Part shown: positions 1 through 9,265 of the stretch, one piece after another
Numbering within the stretch: the stretch's first letter is position 1
How the letters are laid out: every line of letters starts with the position of its first letter
From: Kiritimatiellia bacterium
GTDB lineage: Bacteria > Verrucomicrobiota > Kiritimatiellia > PWTM01
Assembly (NCBI GenBank): GCA_026417735.1
Contig: JAOACR010000010.1
Location: 45,023 to 109,022, forward strand
Direction: 5' to 3'
Length of the DNA: 64,000 nt
Program-made: the position numbers and the translations under genes
Notes under the pieces: generated by a model
The model's database searches: none
The model's input: only the letters and a program-made list of their open reading frames with translations
What the model was told of the DNA's origin: nothing

Positions 1-1143
1 GACGCGCGCAACAACGAACCCCGCCCCCCCAGCGTGTGCGTCGGCGAACTGCTCGACGCGCTCGACCGCACCTTCGACGCCGCCGGCCGCCCGCCGCGCG
101 AGTTCGCCTGCGTCGAACACCCGCTCCACCCGTTCAGCCCGCTCTACTTCGACGCAGCGCCCGGGCCGCTGTTCAGCTACTCCGCGCGCGCCCGCCGCGC
201 CGTGGCCGCGCTCCGCGAGCGCGCAGCGCCATGCCCGGCAATCCTTTCACTGCAGCTGCCGCCGCCGGAGGAGCCGGTCCGGCTCACCCTCGAAGAACTC
301 GTCCGCTTTTTCCGTGACCCCGTCGCGGACCTGCTCCGCCGCCGGCTCGATGCCACCGTCAGCCGGCCCGACGAGGAACTCAACGACGCGGAACCGCTCC
401 CCGGCTTCGACGAACCGCCGCGCGCGCTGGTCCGAGCCTGGATCGAGATTTCGGACGAGGCGCTCGGCGAGCGGCCTGTCCCGCTCGACCGGCTGCTGGC
501 GGCCGCCGGCCACTTACCGCCCGGGCCAGCGGGATTCGCAATGCTTCAGCAGGTTCGATGCGTCGCCGATGGCCTCGTGCGCCGGCTCGCGCCGCTCCGC
601 GAACCGCCCCTGCCACCCGTTGAGCTGCACCGCGAAACGCCACGCGGCATTGTGCTGGACGCTCAACTCACGGACCTGCGGCCCTCCGGCTTGCTCCGCT
701 GGACCCCAGGGCGCATCCGGCCCGCCGACCGGCTCGCCGCATGGCTCGCCCACCTGGTGCTCCACGCCGCCCGCCCCGACGGTCGCTGGCGAACTGTCCT
801 GGTTGGCAGCGAGGAGACACTCGAGCTCCCGCCGCCCGACGACCCCCTCGCGCAGCTCGACCGGTGGCTCGAGGCGTTCGCCGATGGTCTCTGCCGACCG
901 CTCGCAATCTGGCCCGATTGCGCGCTCGCGTTCGTCAGCGCCCACGATCCGGACGCCGCCGCCGCAGCCGCCCGCAGCGCGTGGTCGAACGAGCGCGGTC
1001 ATGGTCTGCGCGACCGCCGCCCGCTGCTGCGCGCACTGTTTCCGGCCGATCACGACATCGTGACGCCCGACTTCGTCCGCCTCGCAAACACGCTGTTTCG
1101 GCCGCTGGCCACCGTGCCCGAGGCCGCGGGAGCCAGCGAATGA
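1..1143 (+). CDS. recC: Exodeoxyribonuclease V gamma subunit RecC, C-terminal part (5' end outside window)
   Basis: The frame is open from base 1, so the N-terminal part lies outside the window; about 380 residues remain. The visible start resembles the RecC segment that reads DNxxxPPSVxVxELLD, and the rest has the Leu/Arg-rich character of the RecC C-terminal domain. RecC recognises Chi and splits the DNA strands in the RecBCD helicase-nuclease, which repairs double-strand breaks and degrades foreign linear DNA. The identity rests strongly on context: its stop overlaps the recB start (ATGA at 1140-1143), and recD follows. A GTG at 34 is only an internal codon and should not be read as the true start. 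Confidence 0.85.
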   Translation, partial: DARNNEPRPPSVCVGELLDALDRTFDAAGRPPREFACVEHPLHPFSPLYFDAAPGPLFSYSARARRAVAALRERAAPCPAILSLQLPPPEEPVRLTLEELVRFFRDPVADLLRRRLDATVSRPDEELNDAEPLPGFDEPPRALVRAWIEISDEALGERPVPLDRLLAAAGHLPPGPAGFAMLQQVRCVADGLVRRLAPLREPPLPPVELHRETPRGIVLDAQLTDLRPSGLLRWTPGRIRPADRLAAWLAHLVLHAARPDGRWRTVLVGSEETLELPPPDDPLAQLDRWLEAFADGLCRPLAIWPDCALAFVSAHDPDAAAAAARSAWSNERGHGLRDRRPLLRALFPADHDIVTPDFVRLANTLFRPLATVPEAAGASE

Positions 1144-4100
1144 GCGCGTTCGATCCGTGCCGGATTCCGCTCGCCGGCCGCCAGCTACTCGAGGCCAGCG
1201 CCGGCACCGGCAAGACCCACGCGCTGGCGGAACTGCACCTGCGTCTGCTCGCCGAGCGGGCCGATCTCGCCATCACCGGCATCCTCGTGCTGACCTTCAC
1301 CAACGCCGCCGCCGCCGAGCTTCGCGACCGGCTCCGCGCGCGCCTGCTCGCCGCGCAGTCCTGCCTGAACACCGGCCAGCGCGCCCTCGATCCGATCCTC
1401 GCCCGCGTTCGCGCCGACGACCGCGATCTGCGCGGCCGGCTCGCCCGAGCGCTGTCGGACTTTGATGCCGCTCCGATCGGCACGATCCACTCGTTCTGTC
1501 TGCGCGTGCTGCAGGAGCATCCCGTCGAATGCGGCGTTCCCACCGCGGTGCGTGTTCTTTCCCCCTCCGCCGATCTCGAAAACAACCTGGTTCGCGAAGT
1601 CGCCCGCGACGCGCTCGAGAAGGCGGCCGGCGACGGCAAACTGACGCTGGCGTGGGCATGCCATTACCTCGACGCGGCGGTACTGGCGCGAATCGTCGGC
1701 GAGGCCGTCGGCCGTGCGCACCGCATTGTCCCCGATCCCGCGCCGGCCGACGAGGGCGCGGTGGAAGAGTTCTTCGCCGATCGGCTCGCGCACGCCCGCG
1801 CGCTGTGGGAGCGGTTTCGCGACGAGCTGGCCGATCGTCTCCGCGCCGCCCCACTCCACCGCGGCCGTTACGGACCCGCGCAGCTGTCCCGCCTGCTGGA
1901 AAGCGTCGAGCGGTGGCTGCAGACACCCTTGCCACCGACTCCGCCCGACACCCCCCTTCCGATCGCCGCCCTCACCTCCGCCGCGCTGCGGGCCGCCACT
2001 CACAAGGGCCACGCCGACGAGGTTCCCTCGCATCCGCTGCTCGACGCGCTCGACGAACTTCATGCCGCCGCGCTCGAGCTGGACCGCGTTGCGCACACGC
2101 GGGCGCTCGCAATCCGCGCACAAGTCGCCCGCCTCACCCCCACCGTCCGCCGCCGCCGGCTCGACCGCCTCGACGCACTCGACTACGACGAGCTCACGTT
2201 CCGGCTACTCGACGCGCTTCGCGGCGCATCCGGCGAGCGCCTCGCTCACCGGCTCGCCCGCGAATACCCCGCCGCCCTCGTGGACGAGGCGCAGGACACC
2301 GATCCGGCTCAGCACGAGATCCTCGAGGCGCTTCACGCCCACGGCACCGCGCTGTTTCTGATCGGCGACCCGAAACAGTCGATCTACGCGTTCCGCGGCG
2401 CGGACGTCTTCGCGTACGCGCGCGCCGCCGCCCGCGCCTCTCGCCACTCGCTCGACCGCAACTGGCGCGCCACGCCCCCCCTGGTCGCCGCCGTCCAGGC
2501 GGCATTTGCGCGCCCGAACGCCTTCGGGTGGTCCTTCATCACATTGCCCGACGTCCGCCCCGCCGACGGCGCCACCACGCTCCGACTCGAGCTCGGCGAC
2601 AGCGCGCCGCCCCCCTTCCGGATCTGGCTGATCCCGCCCCCCGAGGCGGGCGGCCGCCGCCCGCTGCCGGCCGGCCGCGCGCGCCGCCACATCGCCGACG
2701 CGCTCGCCGCGGAGATCGCCGCGCTGCTCGCCCCCCATTCCCCCGCCCGCCTCGTCGGCCCCGACGGCCCGCGTGCCGTCGAACCGGCGGACGTCGCGGT
2801 GCTCGTTACGCGCCACCTCGAAGCAGCCGAGGTGCTCGCCGCACTGTCGCGCGCCGGCGTCCCCGCGGTTGCCTCCAGCAATAGCAGCGTCTTCGCCAGC
2901 GATGACGCGATCTACCTGCGCATCGTACTCGACGCGCTCGCCCGACCCCGCCGCGAAGATCTCGCCCGCGGCGCCGCGCTGACACCCATCCTCGCCGTGG
3001 ATCCCGCCGCGCTCGCCGACCCCGCGTCCGCCGCCTGGACCGCGTTCATGAACCGCTGGGTCGCCGCCGCGGAACTCTGGCCCCGGCGCGGCGTCCGCGA
3101 AACCCTCGAACGCCTGTTTGCGACCGAAGCAGTGTTCGAACGTTTGCTCGCCCGGACCGACGGCGAACGCCGCGCGACAAACCTCCGCCACCTGACCGAC
3201 CTTCTCGGCGCGGCGGAGTCGCAGCGGCGCATGGGCCCCGGCGCACTCCTCGCGTGGTTCGACGCACAGATCGCCGCCTCCGAAAGCTCCGCTGAAGAGA
3301 CCGAACTGCAGCTCGATAGCGACGCGCGCCGCGTCCGCGTCGCCACCATCCACCACAGCAAAGGCCTGCAGTACCCGATCGTCTATTGCCCCTTCCTCTG
3401 GGCGCTGCCGCACGGCCAGCGCAACCTCGCCGACCTTGCCGTCTGCCACGACGACCACACCGGCGAGCGCATTCTCGACGTCGGCGGGCCGGACCTCGAG
3501 GCGCACGCCGAGCGCGAGCGGCTCGAACGGTTCTTCGAGAGCGTCCGGCTCACGTACGTCGCAGTCACGCGGGCCCGCGCCGCCTGCACCGTAGTGTGGG
3601 GGCCCTTTCGCGGTGCGGCCGCCTCCCCGCTGGCCTGGCTGTGGCATGCGGCGCCCGACCATCCGCCGGGCGAAGAGGTCGACACGGTCCAGCGCTGGGA
3701 TGACCGCCGCATCGCCGCCGACCTCGAACAGCTTGCCGCCGCCGCACCCGGTTCCATCGTCGTCGGCCCGCCGCCCGTCACCACGCCCTCGCTCCCACCC
3801 CCGCCGGCACAGCCCCTCCCGCCCCCCGGCCCCGCACGCCAGATCCGCCGGCCTCTCGACGACGGCTGGCGCATTGTCAGCTTCACTTCCCTGCGCGCGA
3901 TCGCCGGGACCGACGCCGACGAACAGCCCGACGTCGACGCCGCTGTCGCACCCCTACCGGTGGACGAAACCGCGCAACCGCGCTTCCGCTTCCCCGCCGG
4001 CCCCGCCGCCGGCACCGTGCTCCATGCGCTCCTTGAACGCGTGGACTTCGCCAACCCCGCCCGCGACCGCCTCCTCGCCGACGCCGCGGCCGCTCTCAGC

Positions 4101-4709
4101 CTCCACGGCCTGGACGCCGCCTGGGCCGAGACCGCCACCGATCTGGTCATCGCCGCACTGACCACTCCGCTCGACGACCGCGGTCTGCGCCTCTGCGACC
4201 TCGACCCGCGCCGCTGCGTCCGCGAGCTCCCGTTCCTGATGCGCCTCGGCCGCGTGACCGCCGCCGCACTGAACGAGCGCCTCGGACGCACCGCCCGTTC
4301 CGACGCGCACCGGCCCCCACCGCTCGTCTTCGAGCCGGTCCGCGGATTTCTCCGGGGTTTCGTGGACCTCGTCTTCGAAGCCGACGGCCGTTGGTACGTG
4401 CTCGATTACAAGTCCAACCTGCTCGGCCACGCGGTGGACGACTACCGCCCCGACCGTCTCGCCGCCGAAATGGCCGCCGCCGATTACGAGCTTCAGGCGT
4501 TGATCTACGCCGTCGCTCTCCGCCGCCTGGCCCTCGCCCGCGGCATTTCGGAGGAGACCTTTGCCGACCGCTGGGGCGGCTGCATCTACCTCTTTCTCCG
4601 CGGGCTCTCCCCCGAAACCGGCCCCTCGCGCGGCGTCGTCCGCTGGCGCCCTGACCCCGCTGAGCTGGCGGAGCTCTCCGACCTTCTCGATCGCGGAGAC
4701 ACCCCGTGA
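1140..4709 (+). CDS. recB: Exodeoxyribonuclease V beta subunit RecB (helicase-nuclease)
   Basis: About 1189 residues, the usual RecB size. The start ATG at 1140 overlaps the recC stop and gives a normal RecB N-terminus with Walker A ASAGTGKT at residues 19-26. A UvrD-like helicase core follows (DEAQDTD Walker B, GDPKQSIYAFRGAD, and TIHHSKGLQYPIV as motif V/VI region). A C-terminal RecB-family nuclease domain contains FVDLVF and the catalytic DYKSN (D1089, K1091). This is the 3'-5' helicase and the sole nuclease of RecBCD. Its frame is open upstream to 741, but that part runs across recC and is a shadow. The stop overlaps the recD GTG, so all three subunits are probably translationally coupled. 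Confidence 0.96.
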   Translation: MSAFDPCRIPLAGRQLLEASAGTGKTHALAELHLRLLAERADLAITGILVLTFTNAAAAELRDRLRARLLAAQSCLNTGQRALDPILARVRADDRDLRGRLARALSDFDAAPIGTIHSFCLRVLQEHPVECGVPTAVRVLSPSADLENNLVREVARDALEKAAGDGKLTLAWACHYLDAAVLARIVGEAVGRAHRIVPDPAPADEGAVEEFFADRLAHARALWERFRDELADRLRAAPLHRGRYGPAQLSRLLESVERWLQTPLPPTPPDTPLPIAALTSAALRAATHKGHADEVPSHPLLDALDELHAAALELDRVAHTRALAIRAQVARLTPTVRRRRLDRLDALDYDELTFRLLDALRGASGERLAHRLAREYPAALVDEAQDTDPAQHEILEALHAHGTALFLIGDPKQSIYAFRGADVFAYARAAARASRHSLDRNWRATPPLVAAVQAAFARPNAFGWSFITLPDVRPADGATTLRLELGDSAPPPFRIWLIPPPEAGGRRPLPAGRARRHIADALAAEIAALLAPHSPARLVGPDGPRAVEPADVAVLVTRHLEAAEVLAALSRAGVPAVASSNSSVFASDDAIYLRIVLDALARPRREDLARGAALTPILAVDPAALADPASAAWTAFMNRWVAAAELWPRRGVRETLERLFATEAVFERLLARTDGERRATNLRHLTDLLGAAESQRRMGPGALLAWFDAQIAASESSAEETELQLDSDARRVRVATIHHSKGLQYPIVYCPFLWALPHGQRNLADLAVCHDDHTGERILDVGGPDLEAHAERERLERFFESVRLTYVAVTRARAACTVVWGPFRGAAASPLAWLWHAAPDHPPGEEVDTVQRWDDRRIAADLEQLAAAAPGSIVVGPPPVTTPSLPPPPAQPLPPPGPARQIRRPLDDGWRIVSFTSLRAIAGTDADEQPDVDAAVAPLPVDETAQPRFRFPAGPAAGTVLHALLERVDFANPARDRLLADAAAALSLHGLDAAWAETATDLVIAALTTPLDDRGLRLCDLDPRRCVRELPFLMRLGRVTAAALNERLGRTARSDAHRPPPLVFEPVRGFLRGFVDLVFEADGRWYVLDYKSNLLGHAVDDYRPDRLAAEMAAADYELQALIYAVALRRLALARGISEETFADRWGGCIYLFLRGLSPETGPSRGVVRWRPDPAELAELSDLLDRGDTP

Positions 4710-6463
4710 ACGATCCCCGGATCGCCGCGCTGCTCGACGCCAACCTCCTCAGCGAACTCGATGCCGGCTGGGCGCGCCTCCTCGCCCGCGTGGCCGGCGG
4801 TCCGCTGCCCGCGGACCTCGCGCTGGCTGCCGCAATGCTCTCCGCGCTCCAGCGCGCCGGGCACACCTCGCTCGACCTGCGGCAGACCCCGGCCGAACTC
4901 TTCGACGAGTCCGGCCTGGCGCCGCCCGCGCTGCCGGCGCTCTCCAACCCTTGGACGCTTCCCGATCGTCACCTTCCAATCCTTGGAGGCCCCGGCGACA
5001 CCGCGCCGCTGATCCGCGACGGGCCGCGCCTGTATCTGCAACGCCACTGGCGCGACGAATGCGACGTTGCCGACGCGATTGCAGCGCGTACCGCCGCCCC
5101 GCCCACCTCGGCACCGTCCTCGCTGCCCGCCGACCTTTGGTCCCGCCCGGAAGAGGCCGCCCAGCGCGCCGCCGCGCACGCCGCACTCTCGCGCCCCCTT
5201 GCGGTGATCGCCGGCGGGCCCGGCACCGGGAAAACCGGCTGTGTGGTCCGCGCGCTGCGTGCGGCACGCGAGAGCGGCCGCATCATTGAGCGCATCGCGA
5301 TCGCCGCCCCCACCGGCAAAGCCGTCGCGCGGCTGCGCGAGGTCTGGACCGCGGCGCGCACTGGTCCCGCCCCACCGGTGGAAATCGCCACGCTGCACCG
5401 GCTGCTCGGGCTGCATCCCGACCGCGTCGAGCCGCGGTACGGACCGGGCCGCCCACTGCCGCATGAGCTGGTCGTCGTGGACGAAATGTCCATGGTGGAC
5501 CTCGGCCTCATGGCCGCGCTCGTCCGCGCGCTGCGGCCGGACGCTCGGCTCGTGCTGATCGGCGACCACCAGCAGCTGGCGTCGGTGCAACCGGGCAGCG
5601 TGTTCCGCGATCTGTGTGAAGGCCTGCGCGCGGTGTCGCCAGCGGAGGACGCGATGGGACCGCTGATCGAGCTGCACCACAACTTTCGTTTCTCGGCCGG
5701 CCGGCCGATCGGTCGTCTCGCCGCGGCGGTTCGCGCCGGCGACGCGGACGCGGCGCTCGAGGCGCTCCGCGACGGTGGCGCGGAGGCCGCGCTGGCCGAG
5801 CTGCCGCCGCGCCGCAGTCTCGGCGCCCAATTGCGCGAGCGCATCGCGGTTGCCTGGGCGCCGCTGTTGGCCGCCACCACGCCCGCGGAGGCGCTCACCG
5901 CGCTGCGCGGTTTCCGCGTGCTGTGCTCCCACCGCGTGGGGCCCTACGGCGCGGAACGCGTTGGCGCAGAGCTGGCCGCCGCCGCGCGCAGAGGCCCCGC
6001 CGGCACACCGCTGATCATCACCGCGAACGACCCCGCGCGGGGCCTCTACAACGGAGATGGCGGCGTGTGGTGGCGCGGGCCGGCCGGCTGGGGCGCGGTG
6101 ATCGAGGCCGAGGGCGGCGTGGTCGAGCTGCCGGAGGGACGCGTCCCGCCCTGGGCGCCCGCGTGGGCGCTCACCGTCCACAAAAGCCAAGGCTCCGAAT
6201 ACGGCGAGGTGCTGCTGGTGCTGCCCGACCGCGACTCACCACTGCTCACGCGGGAACTCGTCTACACCGCGATCACCCGCGCGCGCCGCCGCGTGGAAGT
6301 CTGGGCACCCGCCCCCTTGCTCGCGGAGGCGATCCAGCGCACCGCGCACCGCTCCAGCGGCCTCGCCGACGCGATCCGGCGCCGACTCAGCGGTGAAACC
6401 ACCAGTCCGCCGTCGCCACGATCACGCACAACCCCGACAACACCACTGTGGCCGCAATCGTGA
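4706..6463 (+). CDS. recD: Exodeoxyribonuclease V alpha subunit RecD (5'-3' helicase)
   Basis: 585 residues from a GTG start inside the recB stop (GTGA at 4706-4709). Walker A GGPGTGKT lies at residues 170-177, followed by VVVDEMSMVDL (Walker B) and a C-terminal superfamily I segment TVHKSQGSEYGEV and YTAITRARRRVEVW, which is typical of RecD. It is the fast 5'-3' motor of RecBCD. Residues 80-95, between the N-terminal domain and the RDGPRLYLQRHW segment, are encoded by two in-frame palindromes of the same type as those found upstream of cas9. The 3' end overlaps a convergent small gene by 77 bp. Confidence 0.95.
   Translation: MNDPRIAALLDANLLSELDAGWARLLARVAGGPLPADLALAAAMLSALQRAGHTSLDLRQTPAELFDESGLAPPALPALSNPWTLPDRHLPILGGPGDTAPLIRDGPRLYLQRHWRDECDVADAIAARTAAPPTSAPSSLPADLWSRPEEAAQRAAAHAALSRPLAVIAGGPGTGKTGCVVRALRAARESGRIIERIAIAAPTGKAVARLREVWTAARTGPAPPVEIATLHRLLGLHPDRVEPRYGPGRPLPHELVVVDEMSMVDLGLMAALVRALRPDARLVLIGDHQQLASVQPGSVFRDLCEGLRAVSPAEDAMGPLIELHHNFRFSAGRPIGRLAAAVRAGDADAALEALRDGGAEAALAELPPRRSLGAQLRERIAVAWAPLLAATTPAEALTALRGFRVLCSHRVGPYGAERVGAELAAAARRGPAGTPLIITANDPARGLYNGDGGVWWRGPAGWGAVIEAEGGVVELPEGRVPPWAPAWALTVHKSQGSEYGEVLLVLPDRDSPLLTRELVYTAITRARRRVEVWAPAPLLAEAIQRTAHRSSGLADAIRRRLSGETTSPPSPRSRTTPTTPLWPQS
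4943..4987. repeat. Palindrome pair TCCAA-N3-TTGGA, 32 bp apart, inside recD
   Basis: Two 13-bp inverted repeats, TCCAACCCTTGGA (4943-4955) and TCCAATCCTTGGA (4975-4987), start exactly 32 bp apart. Both are read in frame by recD as residues 80-94. The same arrangement with the same 32-bp period occurs upstream of cas9. Being coding here and intergenic there argues for a dispersed element rather than a gene-specific control site. Confidence 0.7.
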
Positions 6464-6605
6464 AATTGTAGGCCGCCCGCGGGTAGTCCAGCCCGACGTG
6501 TGGTCGCATCAGCCACGCAATCGAGCCGCCGGCCGCCGCAATGAGCAGCGCCAGCAACCAGAGCCAGCGGCGCGGACCCGGTGTTCGGTAGCGGCGCGGT
6601 TGCAT
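6387..6605 (-). CDS. Small two-helix membrane protein, function unknown
   Basis: 72 residues from ATG 6605. There is a basic N-terminus (MQPRRYRTPGPRR) and then two hydrophobic segments, about residues 14-33 (LWLLALLIAAAGGSIAWLM) and 46-66, so it is probably an inner-membrane hairpin with a short C-terminal tail ending WWFHR. It is convergent with recD and overlaps its 3' end by 77 bp. A longer frame to 6680 exists, but the extra residues do not look like protein. I do not recognise a family. Confidence 0.6.
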   Translation of the reverse strand: MQPRRYRTPGPRRWLWLLALLIAAAGGSIAWLMRPHVGLDYPRAAYNFTIAATVVLSGLCVIVATADWWFHR

Positions 6606-6710
6606 CGCCCCGATTTTAAGCCCCATCCGCCCGAACACAATCCGCGGTCGTGCATTCCACATTGCCAGATCTGAACGCACCCGCTAGCGTGGACGACCGG
6701 AGATGATCCC

Positions 6711-7892
6711 ATGCACCCACACCACGCCCATCGTCCGCTGTTCGCACTGCTCGCGCTCGCGGTGTGCCGCGCGCCCCTCTGCCGGGCCGATCCCGTCACC
6801 GCCGCCCTCCAGCCGTTCCTCGATCGGGGCGAGATCGCGGGTGCGGTGACGCTGGTCGCCAACCGCGATCGCGTGCTTCATTGCGCCGCGATCGGATGGG
6901 CGAACCTTGAACGCCGAGTGCCGATCGCAACCAACTCGCTGTTCTGGATCGCCTCGATGACGAAGCCGCTGACCGCCGCGCTAGTGCTCTCGTTGTGCGA
7001 CGAGGGCCGCTGCACGCTGGACGACCCTCTCGCCCGTTGGCTGCCGGAGTTCCGCGGCCTCACCTTCTCAAACGGCGCGCCCGCCGAACCAATGCCAACC
7101 CTTCGGCACCTGCTCACCCACACCTCCGGACTGGACACGCCGCCGCCGACCCGATGGGACGCGCCGCTCAGCGAGATCGTCGCGGCCAGTGCGGCCCGGC
7201 CGCTGCATTTTCCGCCCGGCTCGCGCTGGGAATATTGCAACGGCGGCATCAACGCGCTCGGGCGGGTCGTCGAAGTGATCGAGCAGGCCCCCTTCGCGGA
7301 GGTGCTGCAGCGCCGACTGCTCGAGCCCCTCGGCATGACCGACACGACGTTCTGGCCCGACGAGGACGCGGCGGACCGGCTCGCGACCGCGTACGAGCCC
7401 GACGGGGCTGGCGGTCTGCGGCCCACCGGCATCTTCTTTCTGCAGGGACCTCTCACCGACCGCCGCCGCACCCCGCTGCCCGCGGGTGGTCTGTTTTCCA
7501 CCGCAGCCGATTACGCGAAGTTCCTGCAGATGCTGCTCAATGGCGGCGTCACCCCCTCCGGCCGCCGGATCCTGTCCGAGGCGGCGGTGCGGGAGATGAC
7601 CCGGACCCAGACCGGAGACCTGAAAACCGGCTTTGTTGACGGCATGAGCTTTGGGCTGGGCGTGGGCGTCGTCCGCGAACCCCGCGGTGTCACCGCCGCC
7701 CTTTCTCCGGGCACGTTCGGTCACGGTGGCGCCTACGGTACCCAGGCGTGGGCCGATCCGGTCCGCGGCCGACTCTACATCCTGCTGATCCAGCGCGCGA
7801 AGCTGCCCAACGCGGACGGCTCGGAGATACGCGCCGCGTTCCAGGCCGCGGCGGCTGCGCTCCCGGAGCCGCCCGCCGATACGACCCGCTGA
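6711..7892 (+). CDS. Secreted serine hydrolase, class C beta-lactamase-like
   Basis: 393 residues with an N-terminal signal sequence (hydrophobic residues 10-24, cleavage near 26). The beta-lactamase/transpeptidase-like fold is marked by S82-M-T-K85 (SxxK nucleophile and base), Y175-C-N177 (YxN) and H338-G-G (in place of KTG). This triad is typical of family S12 esterases and D-aminopeptidases such as EstB and LpqH-like hydrolases, more than of true AmpC enzymes. It likely acts in the periplasm or outside the cell on an ester or peptide substrate that cannot be told from the sequence. It stands alone between recD and a small secreted protein gene. Confidence 0.9.
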   Translation: MHPHHAHRPLFALLALAVCRAPLCRADPVTAALQPFLDRGEIAGAVTLVANRDRVLHCAAIGWANLERRVPIATNSLFWIASMTKPLTAALVLSLCDEGRCTLDDPLARWLPEFRGLTFSNGAPAEPMPTLRHLLTHTSGLDTPPPTRWDAPLSEIVAASAARPLHFPPGSRWEYCNGGINALGRVVEVIEQAPFAEVLQRRLLEPLGMTDTTFWPDEDAADRLATAYEPDGAGGLRPTGIFFLQGPLTDRRRTPLPAGGLFSTAADYAKFLQMLLNGGVTPSGRRILSEAAVREMTRTQTGDLKTGFVDGMSFGLGVGVVREPRGVTAALSPGTFGHGGAYGTQAWADPVRGRLYILLIQRAKLPNADGSEIRAAFQAAAAALPEPPADTTR

Positions 7893-7991
7893 GCCTGCAG
7901 CGATCGCCGCCTTTGCCAGTTTGCAAACGCCCGCCCCGGTCGTATGTTGAGACTACTGCAGTGGCAATCTGCAGCGCAGGAGACACAACAC

Positions 7992-8165
7992 ATGAAGGCA
8001 TGGTGGTTGGTGGTGGCGGCGGTTGTGGCGGCGACGTGGACGTGGTCCGCCGCAATGGCCGGCTCGTGTGGCGGCTGCGGGAAGGGGAAGAAGGGCGGCG
8101 ACGCCCAGGCCCCGACGAACGCCCCGGCGGCCCAAGCGCAGAGCCAAGGCGCAGCTGCCCAATAG
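7992..8165 (+). CDS. Very small secreted Cys/Gly/Ala-rich protein
   Basis: 57 residues. ATG 7992 was chosen because AGGAGA sits 8 bases upstream and because it gives a clean signal peptide (MKAWWLVVAAVVAATW, cleavage after AMA). The upstream ATG at 7944 has neither. The mature part is short: CGGCGKGKKGG followed by an Ala/Gln/Pro-rich tail ending QSQGAAAQ. The CxxC pair could bind metal or form a disulfide. A strong terminator starts 15 bases after the stop, so this looks like a genuine, separately transcribed mini-gene. No family recognised. Confidence 0.7.
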   Translation: MKAWWLVVAAVVAATWTWSAAMAGSCGGCGKGKKGGDAQAPTNAPAAQAQSQGAAAQ

Positions 8166-8179
8166 GCAACCTTTCGCAA

Positions 8180-8226
8180 CCGCGGCCGCCCGTCGGAGCG
8201 CTGCCGGTGGGCGGCTGCGGTTTTTT
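8180..8226 (+). terminator. Rho-independent terminator after the small secreted protein gene
   Basis: A 12-base stem, CCGCGGCCGCCC (8180-8191) with GGGCGGCTGCGG (8209-8220), pairs fully if one G-U is allowed. It is followed directly by TTTTTT (8221-8226). It would end transcription from the 7992 gene before the SMP-30-like gene. Confidence 0.85.
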
Positions 8227-8347
8227 GGGGAAGACGCCGCGGCGGTCCGCCGCACCCCGCCTGAGGCGAAACGCCTTGCAGCAACGACGCCGACCCGCCC
8301 ATACTGGCGGCGACCGGCGCAGTCCCCGCCGGCGCGGAGGTGGCAAA

Positions 8348-9265
8348 ATGATACGGCACACCATCCTGATTCCGGCACTCGTGGCCCTCACCCTCGCTGC
8401 GGACGCCCCCGCGGCGATGACCCTCGCGGACCTTGCGGATCCCTCCGCGGCCCCGGTGGTGCTCGGCGAAGGCTACGGATTCTGCGAGGGACCGGCCGCC
8501 GACGGCGCCGGCAACGTGTACTTCTCCGACGGTCGCCACGACCGCATCCACCTTTGGCGGCCCGGCCGGCCGGTCGAAGTCTTCGTGAGCGACAGCTTCG
8601 ACGCAAACGGCATGATGTTCAACTCGCGCGGCGAACTCGTCGTCTGCGAGGGCGCCGCGTACCGCATCGTCGCGATCGACGTGCGCACGAAGTCCCGCCG
8701 GGTGCTCGTCGGCGGCGGGCCGCAACGCGAATACAACGAGCCCAACGACCTGACGATTGACCGTCAGGACGGCTTCTACTTCACCGACCCGAACTACCGA
8801 CACCGCGGCCAGCCGACGATCCGCAAAGAAGACGTGTACTACGTGGCGCCGAACGGCCGGGTGACGACCGTCTCCACCGTCTGCAAAAAGCCCAACGGCA
8901 TTCTGCTGACGCCGGACAACAAGGTGCTGTATGTCGCCGACAATGCGGACCGGTGCATCTATCGCTACGACGTGCTCGGTCCCGGCCAGCTGACGAATGA
9001 ATGCCGCTGGGCCGAGCTGCCCGGCGGCCCCGACGGGATGACGCTCGACGAGCACGGCCACCTCTACGTCGCCTGCGGCGGCAAGGGCATCCACGTGTTG
9101 GCGCCGGACGGCCGTGCGGTGGGCACGCTGCTGCCGGGCACGTACGCCTCCAATGTCGTGTTTGGCGGGCCCGAGTTCCGCATGCTGCTGATCACCTCGC
9201 GCGACAAGTTCCTCGGCCTGCCGATGAAGGTGCGTGGCGTTCGTCCGCTCGCGCCGCCGCCGTGA
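8348..9265 (+). CDS. Secreted SMP-30/gluconolactonase-family beta-propeller
   Basis: 305 residues. ATG 8348 has GGAGG at 8337-8341 and is followed by a signal peptide (TILIPALVALTLAADAPA). The repeated blades read GFCEGPAADGAGNVYFSD, NEPNDLTIDRQDGFYFTDP, KPNGILLTPDNKVLYVADN and GGPDGMTLDEHGHLYVA, the SMP-30/gluconolactonase/LRE-like pattern with conserved Glu, Asn and Asp metal ligands. Members hydrolyse sugar lactones or related esters; the substrate here is unknown. The stop overlaps the GTG of the glycosidase gene downstream, which suggests joint expression and a role in sugar breakdown. Confidence 0.9.
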   Translation: MIRHTILIPALVALTLAADAPAAMTLADLADPSAAPVVLGEGYGFCEGPAADGAGNVYFSDGRHDRIHLWRPGRPVEVFVSDSFDANGMMFNSRGELVVCEGAAYRIVAIDVRTKSRRVLVGGGPQREYNEPNDLTIDRQDGFYFTDPNYRHRGQPTIRKEDVYYVAPNGRVTTVSTVCKKPNGILLTPDNKVLYVADNADRCIYRYDVLGPGQLTNECRWAELPGGPDGMTLDEHGHLYVACGGKGIHVLAPDGRAVGTLLPGTYASNVVFGGPEFRMLLITSRDKFLGLPMKVRGVRPLAPPP

